Source of the DNA: Streptomyces sp. sk2.1
Lineage (GTDB): Bacteria; Actinomycetota; Actinomycetes; Streptomycetales; Streptomycetaceae
NCBI RefSeq assembly: GCF_008120935.1
Contig: NZ_RDBO01000052.1
Location: 12,471-48,359 of the forward strand
Reading direction: 5' to 3'
DNA length: 35,889 nucleotides
The notes beneath the pieces are model-generated. The model saw nothing but the letters and a program-made list of their open reading frames with translations, was not told the origin of the DNA and made no database searches. Made by a program: the position numbers and the translations under genes. This document shows positions 31,264-35,889 of this stretch, piece after piece. The stretch's first letter is position 1, and every line of letters starts with the position of its first letter.

Positions 31264-31898
31264 GTCCGCTCCTCGTCGTCGCGCCGACGTGCCGGGCGCG
31301 GACCGGTCCGGGCGGGTCCCGGGTCCGGGTCGCGGCAGTGCGGCCGGTGGAGGGCACAGCCGCGCGGGGGGGTCCTTCGCCGAAGCGGCGGGAGTGCGGT
31401 CCTCCGGCGCACGGCGGCGTTTCCTCACTTCCATTGTCCGCACTTCCATTGTCCGCCCGGCGGGCGGACCGGATCGCCCTCGGGGCTCCAGGACCGGAGC
31501 CGGACCGGATACGGACGGGCCCGGGCGGTCGAGGGCCGTCCGGGCCGGGGTGGTGCGGGATCGGGCGCGGGCGTCGTGGTGTTGATGTGCGGTGGGGTGC
31601 GATCGGCGCCAGGGTGGGGGCATGGGCCCGGCGCGGCGGCGGCCCTGTCGCGGCGCCTCCGGTCCGCCGCGGCAAGCCGGATGAGCCGTGCGCACGGGGC
31701 GGGGCCCGGTGGCCGCGTCCACGCCCGGCACTGGCCGGCCAGGGCCCGGTCGTCGGGGCGCCGCGTCCGTGTCCCGGCGCCAGGTGGGCCCACGCGCACG
31801 GTACGACACCGGCACCGGCGGTCCGGGGCGGCCGCGGGGCGGCCCCGTCGTCCGGCACGTTCGGGGGCTGTCCCTCCACGCATCCGAAGGAGTTCCGA
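31264..31898. other. Gene-free divergent region
   Basis: These 635 bases between the small unknown gene and the VOC gene have no convincing frame; all are Arg/Pro/Gly-rich. It contains a perfect 15-bp tandem repeat (31426-31455) and ends with the ribosome-binding site GAAGGAG (31886-31892). It presumably holds both divergent promoters. Confidence 0.6.
31426..31455 (+). repeat. Perfect 15-bp tandem repeat
   Basis: CACTTCCATTGTCCG occurs twice, head to tail, at 31426-31440 and 31441-31455, in a region otherwise very rich in G and C. It lies about 165 bases upstream of the minus-strand small gene and may be a regulator-binding site. Confidence 0.75.
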
Positions 31899-32672
31899 AT
31901 GACGACCTCCGACAAGATCATGCCGGTGATCGGCGCGCCCTGCTGGGTGAACCTGCTGACGCAGGACCTGCGGGCGGCGCAGGCCTTCTACGCGGATGTC
32001 ATGGGGTGGAAGTTCAGGGACAGCACCCTGGGCGACGACTTCTCGGTGGCGCTGGCGCGGGGCGAGCCGGTCGCCGGGATCGGGTGCTGTCCGGGTGGGA
32101 GCCATCCGGCCGTCTGGACCCCGTACTTCGCCGTCGGGGACGCGGACCGGACGGCGGGCCGGATCAACGAGCGCGGTGCCACGCTCGCCGTCGGTCCCCT
32201 TCCGCTGGGTGACGGCCGGGCCGGGATCGCCGCCGACCGGGACGGTGCCGTGTTCGGGTTCTGGGAGGGCCCGGCCCTGTCCTGGCCGGTGGGGCGGTGC
32301 GGTGCCCCGGTCCGGCTGGACCTGCGGACCCGCGACGCGTTCGACGCCGCCATCTTCTACGCGGAGATCTTCGACTGGGCCCGTCCGCCCGGCGGCTGCA
32401 CGGTCGACTACGCCCAGGACCACATCGTCGTCCAGGCCTCGGGGCGCACCGTCGCCACCCTGCGCGGCGGGGGCGTCGAGGACGCCCCCGACCCGGAGGT
32501 CCGGCCCCGCTGGAACGTCGACTTCCACGTCCGGGACAGCGGGCGGGCCGCAGCGGCCGCCGTCGCGGCCGGGGGCGAGTCATCACCGGTTCCCTCACTC
32601 ACCGGTACCCCGGAGGACGCCTGCGTCATCCGCGACTCCGACGGCGCCCTCTTCACCGTGTCCGGCGTCTGA
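31899..32672 (+). CDS. VOC family protein with two glyoxalase-like domains
   Basis: The protein is 257 residues from ATG 31899, after GAAGGAG. It contains two vicinal-oxygen-chelate units: residues about 10-125 (CWVNLLTQDLRAAQAFYADVMGWKF ... TPYFAVGDADRTAGRINERGA ... DRDGAVFGFWEG) and about 130-257 (PVRLDLRTRDAFDAAIFYAEIFDW ... WNVDFHVRD ... RDSDGALFTVSGV). This two-domain form is common in actinomycetes, often called glyoxalase/bleomycin-resistance/dioxygenase-like. Metal ligands are not clearly complete in both units, so the function could be binding rather than catalysis. A tandem duplication crosses its stop codon. Confidence 0.9.
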   Translation: MTTSDKIMPVIGAPCWVNLLTQDLRAAQAFYADVMGWKFRDSTLGDDFSVALARGEPVAGIGCCPGGSHPAVWTPYFAVGDADRTAGRINERGATLAVGPLPLGDGRAGIAADRDGAVFGFWEGPALSWPVGRCGAPVRLDLRTRDAFDAAIFYAEIFDWARPPGGCTVDYAQDHIVVQASGRTVATLRGGGVEDAPDPEVRPRWNVDFHVRDSGRAAAAAVAAGGESSPVPSLTGTPEDACVIRDSDGALFTVSGV

Positions 32673-32693
32673 ATCACCGTGTCCGGCGTCCGA
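32652..32693 (+). repeat. 21-bp tandem duplication across the VOC stop codon
   Basis: Bases 32652-32672 and 32673-32693 match at 19 of 21 positions. The first copy ends in TGA, the second in CGA, so the C-terminal codons of the gene are repeated in frame just after the stop. Confidence 0.8.
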
Positions 32694-32781
32694 CGGCAGC
32701 CGCCTCATCCAGCGTACCCGTGTCGCCCGCGTCGGCCAGGCAGGAGCGCGCCCGGCCGCGGGCGGGCAGACGTGAGCCGCG

Positions 32782-32809
32782 CCGGTCGCCGGGAGGGGCC
32801 TGCGACCGG
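32782..32809. terminator. Possible hairpin terminator between VOC and cyclic-nucleotide-domain genes
   Basis: Arms CCGGTCGC (32782-32789) and GCGACCGG (32802-32809) pair perfectly around a 12-base loop in the convergent gap. Confidence 0.4.
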
Positions 32810-32838
32810 GGCGCGGGCGGGCGGCCCGGTGGGCGGTC

Positions 32839-33282
32839 TCAGGTCCGTGCGACGGATTCGTAGAGGTCGAGCAGTCTGCCGCGGGTCGCGTGCAGCCGCC
32901 GGGTGAGCACCATGCCGACCCACTGGCTGATCTCGAATCCGAACTCGGGGTCCGACCGGCACAGGGCCCGTACCCGGGCCGCGTCGAATTCGTGGGCCCG
33001 GACGGGGCTCAGCGTCTCGGCGCCCAGTTCCCACTCGTAGGGCGGGAAGAGCCAGGACAGCCCGACCAGCTCGCCCGGCCCCAGGGTCTCGATCTCCGCG
33101 CGGCGCCGGTTGGGCAGCTGTGAGTCGAGGGTCACCGCCCCGGTCTTCAGTACCCAGAAGCGATCGGCGGCGGTGTGTTCCTCGAAGAGCCGCTGCGCCG
33201 CGGGGAAGTGGACATCCTCGGCGAGGCTCAGGAGGTGTTCACGGCGTGCGGGTGGCAAAGACGTGATCTTGAGTGTGGTCAT
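32839..33282 (-). CDS. Cyclic nucleotide-binding (CAP_ED) domain protein
   Basis: The protein is 147 residues from ATG 33282, after AGGAG at 8 bases. It is a single CAP-like beta-roll domain: VHFPAAQRLFEEHTAADRFWVLKTGAVTLDS, then LGPGELVGLSWLFPPYEWELGAETLSPVRAHEFD and a C-terminal helix QWVGMVLTRRLHATRGRLLDLYE. No DNA-binding domain follows, so it is not a Crp-type regulator by itself. Similar stand-alone proteins occur in actinomycete stress or dormancy regions. The ligand may be a cyclic nucleotide, although the phosphate-binding arginine is not clearly present. Confidence 0.87.
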   Translation of the reverse strand: MTTLKITSLPPARREHLLSLAEDVHFPAAQRLFEEHTAADRFWVLKTGAVTLDSQLPNRRRAEIETLGPGELVGLSWLFPPYEWELGAETLSPVRAHEFDAARVRALCRSDPEFGFEISQWVGMVLTRRLHATRGRLLDLYESVART

Positions 33283-33755
33283 CGGAGTACTCCTGCGAGG
33301 AGCGGCTCTCCGCGGCGGGCAGGACCCTCGGGTCACTCCGTGGAGCCGTTCCGTCGCCGCGGCGCCCGGCTCCCGGGAGATGGCGTACGAGGAGGTGCCC
33401 ACGCGCGTCGCCCGTGCGGTCACGAGGTTCTGGCGACCTCTCGTAGAAGGGTTTTTCCCCGCCGGGGCAGAAGTACGCAGCCGAAGCCGTGTCTCCGTGT
33501 GCGATCACGCCCCACCCGCGTGAGGATCGGAACACGGGCGGTGGTCCGGTGGCGCCCCGGTCCCTCCGTGGGACCGGCCCCCTTCCCCGGTGCTCCGGTC
33601 CGCTACCCCACCCGTGCCCCGCCCCGCCGCGTCGTCGCCGGGGCCCCGATGTCCGGGGTTGTTCCTGCCCGGTGGTCCGCTCCGGCCCGTGGTGGCGCCC
33701 GCCGCGCCGCGTGACGGACGGGAACGGGCCGCGTGCGGAACGTGTGCGGCCCCGT
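33283..33755. other. Gene-free region
   Basis: This 473-base stretch lies upstream of the cyclic-nucleotide-domain gene and downstream of the HEAT-like gene, both on the minus strand. Frames are Arg/Pro-rich and show no motif. A short hairpin with arms CCCCG and CGGGG next to a T-run near 33450-33462 is in the wrong orientation for a terminator of the upstream gene. Promoter elements for the minus-strand gene must lie here, but none stands out. Confidence 0.5.
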
Positions 33756-34592
33756 TCAGGACCCGACCGCGGCGATCACCGCACGGCCGTGCCGCAGCAG
33801 TCGCTCGTCGTCGGCGCAGCGGTAGCGGTTCCGGCCCCGGCCGCGCGTGTTGTCGTGGCGCCGGACGGAAGCGAGCTCCTGGCGGAGCAGCGGGACGGCG
33901 GGGGCCGCGGCGGACACCGTCCGCGCCCACGCCTCGGCCGCCCCCGGGCGGTTGTCCCAGTGTTCCGACCACGCGTGCAGCAGTGCGGGCACGGATTCGT
34001 CCGGATCCCTTCCCACCTGCCACAGCGCCACCGTGAGGGTGCCCGCGACCCAGCCGCCGCTCTTCTCGGGCGACTGGCGCAGCCCGCGCAGGGCGGGCAG
34101 CAGCCCGGCCGCCCCGGTGCCCGTGCGGGCGATCGTCCGCAGCGCGTCGTACCGCTGGAACCGGCGCTCGCCCGCGAGGCCCTCGGACAGCACGGACAGC
34201 ACGAGGTCCTGCTCGCCCCCGGCCGACCACAGCGCCGCGGCCATGTCGACGCGGTGGCCCGGGTCCTCGTCCCGGGCCGGTTCCCGCAGCTCCGGCAGTG
34301 CCTCCCGGGCCGTCGCGGCCGTCGCCGTCGATACTGCGGAGCAGGTCGACGATCCCGCCCCGCCCCGGCAGACCGGCCGTCGCGACCGGCTCGAACAGGA
34401 ACGGGATGCACGCGACCGTGCTGTCGTACACGTCCCCCTGGTGGTGCACCGCGCCGTGCATTCCGTCGAGCGCGGCCTCCCGTTCGTCCGGATCGGCGGA
34501 CGCCGGCCCCGCGGCAGCTCCGGCACGTCGGAGGCATCGCCGTACGCATGGTTCATGGACGCCCGGTCGACGTCGTCGATCCCCGTGAACAT
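33756..34592 (-). CDS. HEAT-like repeat protein with two compensating frameshifts
   Basis: The frame from ATG 34592 (MFTGIDDVDRASMNHAYGDASDVPELPRG) to 33756 is open, but about 64 internal codons are out of phase. At about 34505 one base is missing: in the neighbouring frame ASADPDEREAALDGMHGAVH and TVACIPFLFEPVATAGL continue the protein naturally. Near 34315 an extra base returns it to the first frame, which continues with REALPELREPARDED, ALWSAGGEQDLVLSVL and similar helical repeats. The intact protein would be a HEAT-type helical-repeat protein of about 278 residues, of a sort I recall in streptomycetes. The frameshifts are either sequence errors or real lesions of a decaying gene. Confidence 0.72.
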   Translation of the reverse strand: MFTGIDDVDRASMNHAYGDASDVPELPRGRRPPIRTNGRPRSTECTARCTTRGTCTTARSRASRSCSSRSRRPVCRGGAGSSTCSAVSTATAATAREALPELREPARDEDPGHRVDMAAALWSAGGEQDLVLSVLSEGLAGERRFQRYDALRTIARTGTGAAGLLPALRGLRQSPEKSGGWVAGTLTVALWQVGRDPDESVPALLHAWSEHWDNRPGAAEAWARTVSAAAPAVPLLRQELASVRRHDNTRGRGRNRYRCADDERLLRHGRAVIAAVGS

Positions 34593-34629
34593 GACCGGAA
34601 GTCTGCCGTGCACCACTGGCAGGAGACGG

Positions 34630-34680
34630 CCGCCCCCGTCCGTCGCCTCCCGCCGACGGGGGCGGTCGGGCGTCTTGACA
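34630..34680 (+). promoter_or_regulatory. Hairpin and TTGACA -35 box before the ArsR-type gene
   Basis: Arms CCGCCCCCGTC (34630-34640) and GACGGGGGCGG (34655-34665) form a perfect 11-bp stem. A consensus TTGACA (34675-34680) follows, 59 bases before the plus-strand ATG. The matching -10 is unclear: TCGGCT or ATCGGC lie at the right distance but are poor. Confidence 0.45.
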
Positions 34681-34738
34681 GGGGCCGCCGGACGGGGATC
34701 GGCTGGGGCTCCGCTCCGTCCCGGTACGGAGTTCGTCC

Positions 34739-35800
34739 ATGGAGTCGGGTAACGGGGGTCGACTGGCCGTGCTGCGGGTGCACTTCACGTCCGAGGACCT
34801 GGGGCGGGTGCGCGTCGCCTCGGGTCCGGACCATCTGTGGGAGATCAGCAACAGCGTGCAGACCCTCCAACGGCGCGACGGGGAAGGGGTGTTCGGCGAA
34901 TGGCGCCGGTGGGTGCGGCCGCGCCTCTCGGACAGTTGCAGATTCCTGTCGCCGCTGCTGCCGCCCCACGGCTGTTCCCCGGACTTCCTCACGCCCACCC
35001 GCGGCGACGGCGAGACGTTCCAGGCGGCGGTCGACACCCTGGTGCGCACCCCCGGTCCGCGACTGCGCAGGGATCTGGCGCGGGTGGCCGCCTCGCGCCG
35101 CCTTCCCGGCTGGACGGACGCGCTGGCGGGCGGGGACGGCGACACCCTCCTGCGGCTGGGGCACGCCCTGCGCACGTACCACCAGGAGGCACTGGCACCG
35201 TTCTGGCCGCGCATCCACGCCCACATCGACGCGGACCGCATCGTCCGGCTGCACAGCCTCCTGGACGGCGGGACGGAAGGCCTGCTGGCCGCTCTCGGAC
35301 CGCGGCTCCGCTGGCGGCCGCCGGTGCTGGAGGCCGACTATCCCGTGGACCACCACCTCCATCTCGACGGCCGCGGGCTCACTCTGCAGCCCTCGTTCTT
35401 CTGCTGGCCCACGCCCATCACGCTCGCCGACGGGGATCTTCCCCCCGTCCTGGTGTACCCGATCGACCACGCGATGGACTGGGTCCGGCCCGCGCCCCCG
35501 GAACGGACCGGCGGCGACGCGCTGGGGGCGCTGCTCGGACACACGCGCGCCGCGGTCCTCCGGGCCGTTCGCACCGGCGCCTCCACGGTCGGCCTGGCCC
35601 GGCTCCTCGGGGTGACGCATCCGGCGATCAGTCAGCACATGAAGGTGCTGCGCGCGGCCGGTCTGGTGACCACGGTCCGCAGGGACGGGCGGTCGTTGCA
35701 CGTCGCGACCGCGGAGGGGCGTGCGCTGCTGCGCAGTTGCGGGCGCGGGGAGGCGGCAGGACCGGCGGGGTGGCCGACACCGCCCGGCGCCGCGCGGTAA
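34739..35800 (+). CDS. Regulator with DUF5937-like N-terminus and C-terminal ArsR-type HTH
   Basis: The protein is 353 residues from ATG 34739, 8 bases after GGAG. The N-terminal 270 residues begin LAVLRVHFTSEDLGRVRVASGPDHLWEI, the style of the DUF5937 domain found in streptomycete ArsR-like regulators. The winged HTH is at the C-terminus (about 275-335): LLGHTRAAVLRAVRTGASTVGLARLLGVTHPAISQHMKVL (read in two blocks) and AAGLVTTVRRDGRSLHV. No metal-binding cysteine motif (CxC) of metal-sensing ArsR proteins is visible, so the signal is probably something else. Targets are unknown; the HEAT-like gene is divergent. Confidence 0.88.
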   Translation: MESGNGGRLAVLRVHFTSEDLGRVRVASGPDHLWEISNSVQTLQRRDGEGVFGEWRRWVRPRLSDSCRFLSPLLPPHGCSPDFLTPTRGDGETFQAAVDTLVRTPGPRLRRDLARVAASRRLPGWTDALAGGDGDTLLRLGHALRTYHQEALAPFWPRIHAHIDADRIVRLHSLLDGGTEGLLAALGPRLRWRPPVLEADYPVDHHLHLDGRGLTLQPSFFCWPTPITLADGDLPPVLVYPIDHAMDWVRPAPPERTGGDALGALLGHTRAAVLRAVRTGASTVGLARLLGVTHPAISQHMKVLRAAGLVTTVRRDGRSLHVATAEGRALLRSCGRGEAAGPAGWPTPPGAAR

Positions 35801-35815
35801 GTCTGGGCTTTCGGG

Positions 35816-35842
35816 CCTTGCGCCTGTCATGGGCACGCAAGG
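35816..35842 (+). other. Small inverted repeat near the window end
   Basis: CCTTGCG (35816-35822) and CGCAAGG (35836-35842) are complementary arms around 13 bases, 16 bases after the regulator stop. It may be a weak terminator. An ATG at 35843 opens a frame to the window edge, too short to judge. Confidence 0.35.
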
Positions 35843-35889
35843 ATGCTGGGGGAACTGTCGCGCGCACATCCCCCCACCCCCCACAGTCC

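Noticed and set aside
33450..33462. Hairpin with T-run as terminator of the HEAT-like gene
   Set aside because: On the minus strand the T-run becomes an A-run, the arms are only 5 bp, and it lies about 300 bases beyond the stop.
1..35889. CRISPR arrays, tRNA or rRNA genes, insertion sequences
   Set aside because: No regularly spaced identical repeats, cloverleaf-like segments with a TTCGA-type loop in context, or transposase motifs were found.

Overview
The window has very high GC, strongly G/C-biased third codon positions, GTG and TTG starts, short overlapping stop/start operons, and gene families typical of Streptomyces or a close relative: LuxR-type two-component pairs, an XRE/NB-ARC/TPR regulator, SUKH and LRV proteins, and a DUF5937/ArsR-type regulator. 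I read it as chromosomal DNA of a streptomycete. No rRNA, tRNA, CRISPR array or transposase was seen.

Layout. Bases 1-2078 are the end of a type I modular polyketide synthase: a malonyl-type AT, an ACP, then a ketosynthase that stops abruptly at about its midpoint. Bases 2384-4289 (minus) hold a kinase/response-regulator pair. Bases 4568-7449 (plus) hold a MoxR-type AAA+ ATPase coupled by stop/start overlap to a metallopeptidase-VWA protein whose N-terminal half is a decayed copy of its peptidase domain. Bases 7415-9906 hold an MFS exporter, its TetR-type regulator and a divergent small membrane protein. Bases 9982-13272 hold a SUKH-like protein and a three-gene overlapping operon of kinase, response regulator and a protein of unknown function. 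Bases 13295-19002 hold an LRV-repeat protein, a methyltransferase, a HAD-fold protein, a large NB-ARC/TPR regulator and an AraC-type regulator.

Bases 19106-28129 look like one chemical or oxidative stress island: GNAT, pirin, AhpD-like protein, YoaK/DUF1275 membrane protein, DoxX, isochorismatase-like hydrolase, YtcJ-like amidohydrolase, two alpha/beta hydrolases and a Dps-like ferritin. Two of its promoter regions share GTGCAC elements spaced 22 bp apart, and the region upstream of the araC-type gene has related repeats with the same 22 bp period. This suggests, without proving, that the AraC-type protein controls the island and itself.

Bases 28240-30007 hold a TetR-type regulator with two palindromic operator candidates and a divergent TIM-barrel hydrolase-like protein. 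The rest (30121-35800) holds an orphan GrpE, a small unknown protein, a two-domain VOC protein, a cyclic-nucleotide-binding-domain protein, a HEAT-like gene carrying two compensating frameshifts, and a regulator with a C-terminal ArsR-type helix-turn-helix.

The most novel-looking items are the MoxR/double-metallopeptidase-VWA pair, the shared 22-bp-spaced elements, and the broken, mosaic polyketide synthase end. All calls come from reading the sequence; no database search was run.
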